NCBI RefSeq assembly: GCF_021654165.1
Contig: NZ_JAKFZN010000001.1
Coordinates: 1,116,001 to 1,180,000, forward strand
Source of the DNA: Nereida sp. MMG025
GTDB lineage: Bacteria > Pseudomonadota > Alphaproteobacteria > Rhodobacterales > Rhodobacteraceae
Length of the DNA: 64,000 nt
Direction: 5' to 3'
Below the pieces are notes generated by a model, which made no database searches, was not told where the DNA came from, and saw nothing but the letters and a program-made list of their open reading frames with translations. The number at the start of each line of letters is the position of its first letter. Within the stretch, counting starts at the first letter, position 1. Shown here one piece after another: positions 34,932-43,929 of this stretch. The translations under genes were made by a program, and so were the position numbers.

Positions 34932-35644
34932 GCGATGATATCTCCTCTTAAAAACGCACGCGCCTGTTCCGTTTTGGGGCTGTCAAAAAAGGTTGACGCG
35001 GCATCTTGCTCGCCCACAGATCCGTTTACCAAGAACACCACGTCATCCGCAATGCGCCGCGCTTGCCCCATATCATGGGTCGACATAATCAGGCGCGTGC
35101 CTGCTGCTTTGGCCTCTTGCAAAATCCCCTCGATGTCCCGCGTTGCGCGACCATCCAGCGAAGATGTCGGTTCGTCCAGAAAGACAAGTGCAGGTTTGGT
35201 AATGAGCGCACGCGCGATGGCCAGCTTTTGCTGCTCGCCCCCCGAAAGAACAACGGCACTACGTTCCAGAAAATCCTCAAGACCCACGGCGCGTGCAGCT
35301 GTCTCAGCGCGCGCATGTGCATCCGTTTTGCGCGCGCCTTTCAACCGCAAGGGATACATCAGGTTCTCGCGCACAGTGCGGCGCAACATGACGGGCCGTT
35401 GAAAAACAAAGGCCTGTGCCTCACGCGCTTTTGCGGTGTCGCAGGCCCACTGCACAGACCCTTTGTTCAAACGTGCCGTGCCGTGCATCAGGCGAAGAAG
35501 GGTCGTTTTGCCAGCGCCATTCGGCCCGATGACAACCGTAACCCCATGGCCTTCCAAAGACAGATCAATCGGACCAATCAATCGTTTGCCGCGCCGCGAT
35601 GTTTCGGCCGCTTGCAAAACAAGTGGAAACATAACGCTCACCAC
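34928..35644 (-). CDS. tupC: Tungstate ABC transporter ATP-binding protein TupC
   Basis: A 238-residue ABC ATPase with Walker A GPNGAGKTTLLRL, signature LSGGEQQKLAIARAL, Walker B ALVFLDEPTSSLD and the H-loop STHDM. It lacks the MOBE domain of ModC, as usual for TupC. It overlaps tupB by seven bases and tupA by four, so the three are translated together. Confidence 0.9.
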   Translation of the reverse strand: MVSVMFPLVLQAAETSRRGKRLIGPIDLSLEGHGVTVVIGPNGAGKTTLLRLMHGTARLNKGSVQWACDTAKAREAQAFVFQRPVMLRRTVRENLMYPLRLKGARKTDAHARAETAARAVGLEDFLERSAVVLSGGEQQKLAIARALITKPALVFLDEPTSSLDGRATRDIEGILQEAKAAGTRLIMSTHDMGQARRIADDVVFLVNGSVGEQDAASTFFDSPKTEQARAFLRGDIIA

Positions 35645-36390
35645 CGGCTCTCCTGCTCTGTCTGGCCCATCCAGTGAATAATCAGGTTAACGCTGATGGC
35701 CAAAGCAATCAGAATGAAGCCCAAGGCAAGCGCAAGCGCGAACTGGCCCTTGCCTGTTTCAAGCGCAATCGCCGTGGTTAACACGCGGGTCACATTATCA
35801 ATGTTGCCGCCCACAATCATGATGGCACCCACCTCGCCAATACCGCGCCCGAACCCCGCAAGCGCCGCGGTCAGCAATGCGCGGCGCGCGTCCCACAACA
35901 GGGTGCGCACCTTTTGCGACTGGGTGACATTCATGGAAATCAACAGATCATGGTATTCGGCCCAAAGATCGCGCAATGATTGATGCGCGATCGACGCGAT
36001 CAGCGGGACGATAATGATCACCTGTGCGATGATCATTGCCGTTGGCGTGAACAGAAGTCCAAGCGCACCCAACGGGCCAGAGCGCGACAAAAGGATGTAA
36101 ACGATCAAACCCACCACCACAGGTGGCAGCCCCATCAGCGCGTTTAACACCGCGATGGTGGCCCGCCGCCACCGATACCGACGCACTGCCAGCATTGCAG
36201 CCAAAGGCAGCGCAATCGCACATGCAATCACCAGCGCCGTCAGCGTCACCCGCAGCGAACGCAGCGCAATGTCCAAAAGTTCCGCATCCAGAGTGACGAC
36301 CAACCAAAAGGCCTGACGCAATCCGTCCCAAAGATCGACGATAGCAGGCCTCCTTTTGAATTCCCGTGTCGTGGTGTTGGCTGTCGGCAA
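35638..36390 (-). CDS. tupB: Tungstate ABC transporter permease TupB
   Basis: The 250-residue permease has about five membrane spans and the EAA-loop-like segment AALAGFGRGIGEVGAIMIVGGN. The opening half shows RSLRVTLTALVIACAIALPLA. First gene of the tup operon; its position next to the formate dehydrogenase cluster points to metal supply for FdhA. Confidence 0.9.
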   Translation of the reverse strand: MPTANTTTREFKRRPAIVDLWDGLRQAFWLVVTLDAELLDIALRSLRVTLTALVIACAIALPLAAMLAVRRYRWRRATIAVLNALMGLPPVVVGLIVYILLSRSGPLGALGLLFTPTAMIIAQVIIIVPLIASIAHQSLRDLWAEYHDLLISMNVTQSQKVRTLLWDARRALLTAALAGFGRGIGEVGAIMIVGGNIDNVTRVLTTAIALETGKGQFALALALGFILIALAISVNLIIHWMGQTEQESRW

Positions 36391-36430
36391 AATGCGCGGT
36401 TTCGCACCGCGATACCAGCCCCCTTTGTGC

Positions 36431-37642
36431 CTAGATGACGGCCGTTTCTACAATCTTTCGTCCCGCCGGTATGCGGTCATAGTTGAATTCGGACATATCA
36501 AGGGTTTGGTAGGCACCATGCACCAAAAGCTCGGCCGTGCCACGCCCCATCGCAGGAGATTGCTGTAAGCCATGTCCTGAAAACCCATTCAGAAAAAAGA
36601 AGTTCTCGACTTCTGTGTGCGCACCCATGATCGCGTTATGGTCAAAGGTATTCATCGCATAGTGCCCTGCCCATTCGGTTTGCACCTTGATGGCTTCAAA
36701 CTGTGGAATGCGTGTAGCCAGGACGGGCCAGACGTGATCCTGCCAAATCGCATGATCCATCGTAAAGTCATCGTAATCCACCGCGGGGTCCACATCTGAA
36801 TGCGCCCCGGCCTGATACGTGCCACCGCCGTTTTCGCGCACATGCACGCCAGACGGATCAATGGTAAGCGGTAAGGGGCGATCCAGTGGCGTTTGGGCTG
36901 AAAACACCCATGAATAGCGCTTGCGTGGTTCAACGGGCAAAACAATGCCCGCCATCTGCGATGTGCGCGTCGCGCGTGGCCCCGACGCATTGACCACCTG
37001 ACCACATGAAACCACGTCACCCGATGCCAGCGTGACGCTTTGCACCCGATCGCCTGCCGCAGTCTTTGTCATGGCAACCGCTTCGTTCTCGATGAACTCT
37101 ACACCGCGCTCTCGCGCCGATCTGCGCCACCAATCAAACACGGCAATAGCGTCCCAATACCCTTCATCGACGTGATTGATCGACCCAAGCAAGATGTCGT
37201 CGACGTTGTAAAACGGATAGGCCGCTTTGATCTCTTCGGCCGACATCAGCTGCGTCGCCGCTCCCGCCCGATGTTGCACAGTTTGACAGGCGCGCAGCAC
37301 ATCCGCGAACGCCTGCGTATCGGCCAGATACATATAGCCAAACGATTGGATCGACAGGTCAGGAACCCGGCTGTCCCCTCCCATATAGTTGCGCAAATTC
37401 TTTACAAAATCCGCAGCAAACTGGCTGATCCGCACATTCAACTCGGTCGAAAACTGCTGACGCATACACGAATTGGCGTGCATGGTTGAGGTGTTCTCAT
37501 AGCTCATATCGCGATCAACAACCAAAACGCGGCCGTCAAAATCCGGCTGTTCGGTCAAAAACCAAGCGGTTGATGCGCCCATGATTGCACCGCCTATGAT
37601 GATGACGTCATAATTTTCCGACAATGGCTTTGTGAGGGGCAT
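36431..37642 (-). CDS. FAD-dependent oxidoreductase (DAO family, FOXRED1-like)
   Basis: The 403-residue flavoprotein has an N-terminal dinucleotide fold YDVIIIGGAIMGASTAWFL and the motif CMRQQFSTELNVRIS, similar to the RQQFS of FOXRED1-type proteins. GHYAMNTFDHNAIMG and GFSGHGLQQSPAMGRGTAEL near the end are the FAD-binding C-terminal signature. Substrate unknown (an N-methyl or secondary amino acid is likely). It is transcribed toward tupB with 40 bases between them, so co-transcription is possible but may be coincidental. Confidence 0.85.
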   Translation of the reverse strand: MPLTKPLSENYDVIIIGGAIMGASTAWFLTEQPDFDGRVLVVDRDMSYENTSTMHANSCMRQQFSTELNVRISQFAADFVKNLRNYMGGDSRVPDLSIQSFGYMYLADTQAFADVLRACQTVQHRAGAATQLMSAEEIKAAYPFYNVDDILLGSINHVDEGYWDAIAVFDWWRRSARERGVEFIENEAVAMTKTAAGDRVQSVTLASGDVVSCGQVVNASGPRATRTSQMAGIVLPVEPRKRYSWVFSAQTPLDRPLPLTIDPSGVHVRENGGGTYQAGAHSDVDPAVDYDDFTMDHAIWQDHVWPVLATRIPQFEAIKVQTEWAGHYAMNTFDHNAIMGAHTEVENFFFLNGFSGHGLQQSPAMGRGTAELLVHGAYQTLDMSEFNYDRIPAGRKIVETAVI

Positions 37643-37843
37643 GCTCTCTCCGCTTTTGTAACATCAAAAGAAGGTCAGGTTCCGCGTCACCTTTGGCCGT
37701 CAAACTGCGAAAGGCAATATAGGCAAACGCCTTTGGCCCGAAATATCGACACAAGCCGCTTTAACCCGCCGCCCCCGTCCGCGCAGCAAATGACTGCGTT
37801 ATACGCCAGAAAGATGCGTCGCGTGTATCAAAAAAGTTGGAAG

Positions 37844-37920
37844 TGGCGGACCGAGGAGGATTCGAACCCCCGACCCCCTGATTCGTAGTCAGGTACTCTA
37901 TCCAGCTGAGCTATCGGTCC
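37844..37920 (-). tRNA. tRNA-Arg (anticodon ACG)
   Basis: The minus strand folds as a 77-base tRNA: acceptor GGACCG/CGGTCC with encoded CCA, D-arm AGCTCAGCTGGATAGAGT, anticodon stem CCTGA/TCAGG with loop CTACGAA (anticodon ACG, read at plus-strand 37884-37886), a short variable loop and T-arm GGTTCGAATCC. ACG is the A34-inosine arginine tRNA decoding CGN codons. Confidence 0.96.
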
Positions 37921-37931
37921 ACTGGCGGCTG

Positions 37932-37959
37932 ATCTAACGCCGCTGCAAAACTGTTGCAA
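37932..37959 (-). promoter_or_regulatory. Weak candidate promoter for tRNA-Arg
   Basis: Read on the minus strand, TTGCAA and TTAGAT lie 16 bases apart, with the second box 11 bases before the tRNA 5' end. Both boxes are imperfect. Confidence 0.25.
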
Positions 37960-37995
37960 GGCCAAATCTTGTTATGACTTGAATTTCCTTGTCTG

Positions 37996-39396
37996 CTATT
38001 CCGCAGCATTCGCGATCGTCAGGTCAGACTTGGGCAAGCAAATCTCGAAACAGGTGCCCGTCGCGTCGGAAAATGAAAGCTCCAAAGACCCGCCGTGGCC
38101 GCGTATCAATTCCTGGCTGATCAGCAGGCCAAGGCCAGTGCCGCCCTTTCGCGCATTGCCTTGGAAGGCAGTAAACAGGTTCTCTTGCGCTTTCATCGGC
38201 AGGCCCGGCCCTGTATCGCGGACACGTATCCACCACGCTTCGGTCGTTTCTTCGGCCGAAATCGCAATTTCGCCCGCCTCTCCATTCGCGATGATGGCTT
38301 GCCGCGCGTTGCGCACCAAGTTGCCCAGAACGCGGTAAAGCTGTTCGCTGTCGGCCCGCACCATCAAGTGGCTTGGTACATCTTCGGCAAAGCTGAGATC
38401 AAATTCACCAACGGCCAGACGCTCGGAGGCGATCACATCTTCGACCACATCGATCAGCGCAAAGCGATTAAGGGTCGGGGCCGGCTCTTCGGCTTTGCCA
38501 AAGGCCAGCGTGCTTTCACACAGGTTCACCGCGCGGGTGATCGAGTTCACCAGTTTGGGCGCAAGGCGCGCCACCATCGGGTCTTCGCTGCTTTCAATGC
38601 GGTCGGTGAACAGCTGTGCCGAAGTCAGGATGTTACGCAAATCATGGCTGATCTTGCTGACCGCGCCGCCCAGTTGCGCCAAACGGTCCTTTTGCTTAAG
38701 CGATGCCGTCAGCTGCGCTTGCAGTTCGGCCAGTGCTTCTTGTGCATCGCGCAACTCGCGCGTGCTTGAGGTCGGAGCAATGATGCGGCGGGCGTCCTCC
38801 GGGGCTTTCTGGTAACTTTTCATCGAATGGATCACATCCTTGATCGGACGGACCAGAACGATCCGAACAGCCAAGAAAAGCAGCCCCGCTGTCACCACCG
38901 AAATCAAAAGCGAAATCCAAAGAATGTTCACGCCGTAGTCGAGCATGGCTTCACGTAGCGTTTTGGTATCCATCGTGACTTCGATCAACGTGCCTGCATC
39001 ATTGACCGGGTTGCCAACCACCCTGATCACCCGTTGCTCGGTATCGATCAGACGCGCGAGGGCATCCCGCAGCAGAACCAGTGCCGAAGGGTCACGTAAA
39101 TCGAATGTTGCGTGAATTTCCTGCGGGATCGGGGAGGACAGCGCCAAACGGCGCACATCATTTCGGCGAAGGACAACGTTAAAGACACCTGCGTTGCGCA
39201 AAAGTTCGGCCTCGGTCTCGGCAGAGATCATATCGTTTTCCAATGTGGCCAACGATGCGATCTGCGCGCGTTCCAGCCGCGCCAGAAGATAGTCCTCGCG
39301 GAACCGCGCGACTGAGGGGACAAAGATCAACACCTCAGCGATCATCACAAAGATAATCGTCAGGATCAGAAATCGGCCTGATAGGGTATTGAACAT
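37996..39396 (-). CDS. Sensor histidine kinase, orphan
   Basis: A 466-residue kinase with an N-terminal span (about 7-28), a periplasmic sensor of about 115 residues, a second span (about 155-178) with HAMP-like continuation, a coiled coil, the H-box ISHDLRNILTSAQLF with its phospho-histidine, N-box NLVRNARQAII, and G-boxes DTGPGLP and GGTGLGL. No response regulator gene is near, so its partner is elsewhere. The periplasmic domain has no family I recognise. Confidence 0.9.
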   Translation of the reverse strand: MFNTLSGRFLILTIIFVMIAEVLIFVPSVARFREDYLLARLERAQIASLATLENDMISAETEAELLRNAGVFNVVLRRNDVRRLALSSPIPQEIHATFDLRDPSALVLLRDALARLIDTEQRVIRVVGNPVNDAGTLIEVTMDTKTLREAMLDYGVNILWISLLISVVTAGLLFLAVRIVLVRPIKDVIHSMKSYQKAPEDARRIIAPTSSTRELRDAQEALAELQAQLTASLKQKDRLAQLGGAVSKISHDLRNILTSAQLFTDRIESSEDPMVARLAPKLVNSITRAVNLCESTLAFGKAEEPAPTLNRFALIDVVEDVIASERLAVGEFDLSFAEDVPSHLMVRADSEQLYRVLGNLVRNARQAIIANGEAGEIAISAEETTEAWWIRVRDTGPGLPMKAQENLFTAFQGNARKGGTGLGLLISQELIRGHGGSLELSFSDATGTCFEICLPKSDLTIANAAE

Positions 39397-39423
39397 CGGT
39401 CCTCCGCCGCGCGGGTCAGTAGT

Positions 39424-40839
39424 TTATGGTATCACACGCTGCACGAAACGCACGACCCGTTTGACCATCGCACTGTCAAACAGTTTGGGGCTAAAATACT
39501 GCCCCGCCGCGCGTTTGTTGATCTCGGCAATCGTGGGGTATGGCAGCACCGTATTGGCAATCGCCGACATCTTGAGGCCATTGGCAATTGCCATCGCCCA
39601 CATGCCGATCAGCTCACCCGCCATGGCCCCTGCGATTGACGCGCCAACAGGTTTGCCCTTGACCACCATCACTTTGATCAACCCTTTGGTTTTGCCTTCG
39701 GCAATCGCGCGGTCATTTTCGTGATAGGGGAAGCGCACAACAGTCAGCTGATCGCCATGCTTTTCTTGGGCTTGCGCTTCTGTAAGGCCAACCTGGGCCA
39801 ATTCAGGATCGGTATAAGTGGCCCATGGGATGTGATCGGTCTTGGCCTTGGCAGGCAGGCCCAGAACAAGGCTGCGCACCAAAATGCCCGCGTGATAGCC
39901 TGCGACATGGGTAAACTGCAGACCACCCGCGGCGTCGCCCACTGCATAAACCTTCTTGTTGGTCGAGCGCAGGGAGGCATCCACTGTGACGCCGCCACGT
40001 GTGTATTCAACGCCCGCCGCTTCAAGGTTCAGCTTGTCGATGTTGACTTTACGGCCCACCGCCACCAGCAGATGGGAGCCTGTGAAATCGCCCTTCGGCG
40101 TATGCACTGTGACGCTTCCGTCTGTGCCGCTGATACGTTCGGCCTGCGCGCCTTCGACAATCTCAATGCCCTCGGCTTTCAGGTTGTCCAGCACGACCGC
40201 GGCCATTTCCGGATCGTCTTTGCCCATGGCTTTTGCGCCTTCGATCACGGTCACCTTGCTGCCAAGACGACGGTGAGCTTGGGCCATCTCAAGACCGATG
40301 GGGCCACCGCCGATGACAATCAAATGCTCTGGCTGGTCGCGCAGATCAAAGATATTTTCGTTGGTGAAATACGGCACACCATCGATGCCATCGATGGGCG
40401 GCACAAAGGGGCCAGAACCTGTGGCAATCACGATGCGGCGGGCGGTGATGATATGCTCGCCCGCTTTCACCTCGGTCGGGCTGATGAACTCGCCGAACTC
40501 GCGGATCACGCGCACACCGAAGCCTTCGAAACGCTCTTGGCTGTCGACGGGCGCAATCGTGTCAATCGTGGCGCGCACATGGTCCTTGGCCGCCGCATAG
40601 TTTACCTGCGGCACAACGGGCGTCACCCCAAAGGTATTACCCGTTTCCATCGCATGCGCCTGCTTGCCTGCGGCGATCAGCGCCTTGGAAGGAACACAGC
40701 CGAAGTTCAGGCAATCGCCGCCCATCAGGTGACCTTCCAGCAATGTCACATCAGCGCCCATCTGGCTGGCACCTGCGGCAATCGAAAGACCACCAGAGCC
40801 TGCGCCGATGATGAGGATATCTGTTTTAATCTTTGTCAT
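39424..40839 (-). CDS. MerA-like pyridine nucleotide-disulfide oxidoreductase
   Basis: The 471-residue flavoprotein has FAD motif IIGAGSGGLSIAAGA, redox pair in GGDCLNFGCVPSKA (about 40-53), NAD motif IVIGGGPIGLEMAQ and YAVGDAAGG. The dimerisation domain ends LPYPTIAE, lacking the His of the His-Glu dyad in lipoamide dehydrogenase, and there is no NmerA domain or C-terminal vicinal cysteine pair, so it is neither E3 nor a normal mercuric reductase. It is immediately downstream of a TVP38/TMEM64 gene (2-base gap), a pairing seen in several bacteria. Confidence 0.85.
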   Translation of the reverse strand: MTKIKTDILIIGAGSGGLSIAAGASQMGADVTLLEGHLMGGDCLNFGCVPSKALIAAGKQAHAMETGNTFGVTPVVPQVNYAAAKDHVRATIDTIAPVDSQERFEGFGVRVIREFGEFISPTEVKAGEHIITARRIVIATGSGPFVPPIDGIDGVPYFTNENIFDLRDQPEHLIVIGGGPIGLEMAQAHRRLGSKVTVIEGAKAMGKDDPEMAAVVLDNLKAEGIEIVEGAQAERISGTDGSVTVHTPKGDFTGSHLLVAVGRKVNIDKLNLEAAGVEYTRGGVTVDASLRSTNKKVYAVGDAAGGLQFTHVAGYHAGILVRSLVLGLPAKAKTDHIPWATYTDPELAQVGLTEAQAQEKHGDQLTVVRFPYHENDRAIAEGKTKGLIKVMVVKGKPVGASIAGAMAGELIGMWAMAIANGLKMSAIANTVLPYPTIAEINKRAAGQYFSPKLFDSAMVKRVVRFVQRVIP

Positions 40840-40841
40840 TG

Positions 40842-41609
40842 TTACAGTCCTTGCTTGCCGCGCACGGCTTTGATCACGATTGGCAGGGCTGCAAGAACAC
40901 AGAGGCCAAGAATGGGGAACAGAATTTGAGGCTCAAAAATGATGCCGAGGTTCGGGGTTTCGCCACGCTCGAACACGGCGCCAAGGCCTGCGCCCACGGA
41001 TGTATAAACGACCGATCCTGGGATGATCCCGAAGAAGGTCGAAATCACGAAACGGCGCAGCGGCACACCGACGAAGGATGGCACAAGGTTGGCCACGAAA
41101 AACGGCACGGCGGGCACAAGGCGGATCAGGAAAAGCATCGACCATTGGTTTTCGTCGATCCCGTCTTTGATCTTTTTGACGATCCCGTCGCTGGTTTCCA
41201 TCTTGGCGGCCAGCTTTTCGCCAAAGCCCCAACGCGCTGCCAGAAAGATCGCCGTGGCACCCAATGTGGCCGCTGTCATATTGAACAACGCACCCGGAAA
41301 CGTGGCGAACAAAAAGCCGCCTGTCAGGGTCGCGATGGTCGCGCCAGGCAGGCTGAAGGCCACAATCAAGGTGTAGATTGCGATAAATCCCAATACAGCG
41401 GCCACATAATTGGCATCCCGAAATGCCAAGAGGGCTTCGCGGTTATCGGCCAAGGCTTGAAACGTCAGATAGTCTTTAAGGGTGAAGGCACCAATCACAG
41501 CGATTGCGCCGATACCAAGGATAGGAAGAAGGCGGCCAATGCCACCTTTTTGCGAATTTTCAGTCATGTCAGTCATGGGGTCAGGGTCTCTTTGAATGTG
41601 AAGTTGCAC
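40842..41609 (-). CDS. TVP38/TMEM64 (VTT-domain) membrane protein
   Basis: The 255-residue protein has about six membrane segments and the VTT/SNARE-associated core: FSLPGATIATLTGGFLF, LFNMTAATLGATAIFLAARW and LVPAVPFFVANLVPSFVGV, where the proline-rich F-x-x-R/P-x-x-P reentrant motif is visible. Members have been tied to lipid scrambling and to selenite or other uptake; role here unknown. It precedes the MerA-like oxidoreductase. Confidence 0.88.
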   Translation of the reverse strand: MQLHIQRDPDPMTDMTENSQKGGIGRLLPILGIGAIAVIGAFTLKDYLTFQALADNREALLAFRDANYVAAVLGFIAIYTLIVAFSLPGATIATLTGGFLFATFPGALFNMTAATLGATAIFLAARWGFGEKLAAKMETSDGIVKKIKDGIDENQWSMLFLIRLVPAVPFFVANLVPSFVGVPLRRFVISTFFGIIPGSVVYTSVGAGLGAVFERGETPNLGIIFEPQILFPILGLCVLAALPIVIKAVRGKQGL

Positions 41610-41765
41610 CTTAAATGGCGGATGGTTGATAAATTCGATAGGGTGCGAACGGTCGGGTAACGTCCCATTGATATGATCACGGTAAATGTTACAGTTTCAG
41701 GCATATGTGACAGCTTGTAGCGCGGATTATTGCAACAATTCGCACATCTGACGCGGCAAACCGAA

Positions 41766-41794
41766 TTGACAGGTGGCGCGGGCCCCTCTATTGC
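41766..41794 (+). promoter_or_regulatory. Sigma-70 promoter of rpmH-rnpA
   Basis: A perfect -35 TTGACA (41766-41771), a 17-base spacer and TATTGC (41789-41794) lie about 75 bases upstream of rpmH. Position and spacing fit the strong constitutive promoter expected for this ribosomal gene. Confidence 0.65.
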
Positions 41795-41870
41795 ACGGGC
41801 TTCGAATGACATTGGCCTTCGAATCCCTGTTGTGGGTGGTTTGGGTCACGAAACGTAAGAGGACTGCGAT

Positions 41871-42005
41871 ATGAAACGCACCTACCAACCATCGAACCTT
41901 GTTCGCAAACGCCGCCACGGTTTCCGCGCGCGCATGGCCACCAAAGCTGGCCGTAAAATCCTGAACGCACGCCGCGCACGTGGCCGTAAATCGCTGAGCG
42001 CATAA
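41871..42005 (+). CDS. rpmH: 50S ribosomal protein L34
   Basis: A 44-residue highly basic protein, [20 protein letters not shown] then [20 protein letters not shown], the exact L34 pattern. AAGAGGACTGCG precedes the ATG. It begins the rpmH-rnpA-yidD group. Confidence 0.97.
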
Positions 42006-42021
42006 GCGCCGGCGGGGTCTT

Positions 42022-42417
42022 ATGACTTCGCGTTCGGATATAAAAGATCAAACCGCCGCGACCTCGTCGCAGGCGGTTTTTCCTGTTATGGATACGTTAG
42101 TGCAGCGCAGCGACTTTCTCAAAGCGTCTCGCGCCAAGCGGCAAGGCACTGTTGGTGTGCACCTGCAAGCCCGCTATCGCGGTGATGATATGCCGCCACG
42201 TGTGGGCTTTACATGTTCAAAGAAGGTCGGGAATGCCGTGGCCCGCAACCGCGCCAAGCGGCGCCTACGTGAGGCCGCGCGCCTTGTCCTTCCGTTCAAG
42301 GGCATCGCTGGTTGGGACTATGTTTTGATCGGACGGCGCGAGGCGACTGCAACACGCGATTTCAAAGATCTGCAAAATGACTTGCGATATGCTTTGAAAA
42401 AAGTTCACGCGTCATGA
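42022..42417 (+). CDS. rnpA: Ribonuclease P protein component
   Basis: RnpA is the protein cofactor of the tRNA 5'-processing ribozyme. The 131-residue product has [28 protein letters not shown] (the RNA-binding RNR loop) and RRLREAARL. The N-terminus is about 20 residues longer than usual; the internal ATG 42088 ([11 protein letters not shown]) is an alternative start. It overlaps yidD by four bases. Confidence 0.95.
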   Translation: MTSRSDIKDQTAATSSQAVFPVMDTLVQRSDFLKASRAKRQGTVGVHLQARYRGDDMPPRVGFTCSKKVGNAVARNRAKRRLREAARLVLPFKGIAGWDYVLIGRREATATRDFKDLQNDLRYALKKVHAS

Positions 42418-42653
42418 CCCCTTTGGCATTCGTCTTTGCACTGCCTGTGCGCGCGTACCGCGCGGTTTTCAGCCCTTGGGTCGGACATAACTGCCGCTAC
42501 CAACCAACCTGCAGTGCCTATGCTTTGGAGGCGCTTGAGCAACACGGCGCAATCAAGGGCGCATGGCTAACAATCCGTCGGATCGGTCGTTGTCATCCTT
42601 GGGGGCGTGACGGGTATGATCCCGTGCCCAAAAGAAACCGGGACAACGACTGA
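42414..42653 (+). CDS. yidD: Membrane protein insertion efficiency factor YidD
   Basis: A 79-residue protein with the YidD signature: [22 protein letters not shown] region, [21 protein letters not shown] and [14 protein letters not shown]. Starts within the rnpA stop (ATGA) and its own stop overlaps the next gene by one base. Conserved between rnpA and yidC. Confidence 0.95.
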   Translation: MTPLAFVFALPVRAYRAVFSPWVGHNCRYQPTCSAYALEALEQHGAIKGAWLTIRRIGRCHPWGRDGYDPVPKRNRDND

Positions 42654-43351
42654 TGGAGCACGGGTTTTGGAAATGGCTGTGGCGGTTCAACGGCGTGGCC
42701 ATTGCGACTGCGGCCTCTCTCGTCATCGGGGTGCTGTTGTGGGAAATCACGCGCGATTTTCGGCGTGACGCGTTTCCAACGGCCACCACGGATGTTGTCG
42801 TCGCATCAGGCGACACCGATGAGGCAAGCCAGCACCTGCGCACCGAGCTGAGTTATGGCATTGCCGAGGAAACCGGACGCGAATGGCTCTATGTGGTGCC
42901 AATCTTCGTTGCGCAAACCTATCGCAATCGCGATATTTCCAAGGACGCACGCGGTACGCTTTTGGACTACGCCGTGGTGGATAAACGCGACGGGAGCGCC
43001 AAAAGACTGTTTGGCAATGGCACGCGCGTTATTTTGCAGACCACGCCCTTGGTGCATCGCACATTGAACAAGACCCAACGTATCGGCACGCTCCTTTTGA
43101 TCGTGGAAGCGGATACAAATGGAAATGGCCAGTTGAGCGGGAATGATGGTGCAACACTCTACTTGGTCGATCCCGAATGGATGCAAGCCGATGTTTTGGC
43201 CACGGACCTACGTGATGTTCATTCGGTAAACGTTTTAGACCCCACAACCTTTGACTTCATAGCCGTAGGGCAAAACGGCCTGACGTTATCAAGCGCAACG
43301 ACCGCCCCCGCACAGGTGATCGGCCAGATCACACTGCCGCGGCTGGATTAA
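42653..43351 (+). CDS. Membrane-anchored protein of unknown function
   Basis: The 232-residue protein has one N-terminal span (about 12-32: GVAIATAASLVIGVLLW) and a periplasmic beta-rich part with ELSYGIAEETGREWLYVVP and LLLIVEADTNGNGQLSGNDG, the latter resembling a calcium-binding loop. I do not recognise the family. Overlaps yidD by one base and the convergent DUF3833 gene by four. Confidence 0.72.
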   Translation: MEHGFWKWLWRFNGVAIATAASLVIGVLLWEITRDFRRDAFPTATTDVVVASGDTDEASQHLRTELSYGIAEETGREWLYVVPIFVAQTYRNRDISKDARGTLLDYAVVDKRDGSAKRLFGNGTRVILQTTPLVHRTLNKTQRIGTLLLIVEADTNGNGQLSGNDGATLYLVDPEWMQADVLATDLRDVHSVNVLDPTTFDFIAVGQNGLTLSSATTAPAQVIGQITLPRLD

Positions 43352-43884
43352 CTTTTTCCAAAAGTGATAATCACCTTGCCGATATCCACACCAAACCGCT
43401 TTATATAGGCAATGTTGAGCAGGCGATCTTCTGACAAAAGCCACATCCAATCGTCAAATGTGACGCGAAGCGTATCCACGGTGCCGTCAGCCGCCGGAAC
43501 AGGCAGGTCGATCGTGTAGGTCCAATTAAACGTATCGCCACGTTCTTCACCTGTCGCGATGCCAATGACGCCAGGCGCCGTGCCTTTCCACGTAGTATCC
43601 GAAGTTTTTTGAAGCGACCAAATGCGCTGCTCGGTTGAACCGTCCTCGTACATAAAATCCTCGGTCAGGGTCAGTGTCTGACCGTCCCATTCGCCATCTA
43701 TCTGCACCTCGAAACGGCGGCGAACAGTGCCAAGAACATCCTGAAATTGGCCGTAGGCAATCAAATCTCCCTCAAAGAACTCTTCCAAGTTCAAAGTCCG
43801 ATCACTCAGCTTGGCATCATCCAAAGACGGCTTGGGCGTGCAGGCCGCCACAAAAAGCACTGCAAAAATCCAAAGATAGCGCAT
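43348..43884 (-). CDS. DUF3833 lipoprotein
   Basis: A 178-residue protein with a lipobox (LFVAAC at about 10-15, giving a lipidated Cys15) followed by a soluble domain of the DUF3833 type: LEEFFEGDLIAYGQFQD, FEVQIDGEWDGQTLTLTEDF and FDDWMWLLSEDRLLNIAYIK. The start at 43884 gives the signal peptide; the frame runs 31 codons further but that part is unlikely. Probably an outer-membrane-facing lipoprotein of unknown role. Confidence 0.82.
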   Translation of the reverse strand: MRYLWIFAVLFVAACTPKPSLDDAKLSDRTLNLEEFFEGDLIAYGQFQDVLGTVRRRFEVQIDGEWDGQTLTLTEDFMYEDGSTEQRIWSLQKTSDTTWKGTAPGVIGIATGEERGDTFNWTYTIDLPVPAADGTVDTLRVTFDDWMWLLSEDRLLNIAYIKRFGVDIGKVIITFGKS

Positions 43885-43929
43885 GAATACGTCTCCCCTT
43901 TGAACGACAGCTAGCGTAAAACGGCGCAA

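Noticed and set aside
39424-40839. Mercuric reductase annotation for the disulfide oxidoreductase
   Set aside because: No NmerA domain and no C-terminal vicinal cysteines; only general MerA-like similarity.
41871-42653. Replication origin next to rpmH-rnpA
   Set aside because: No dnaA gene or cluster of DnaA boxes is visible; in alphaproteobacteria these genes are usually away from the origin.
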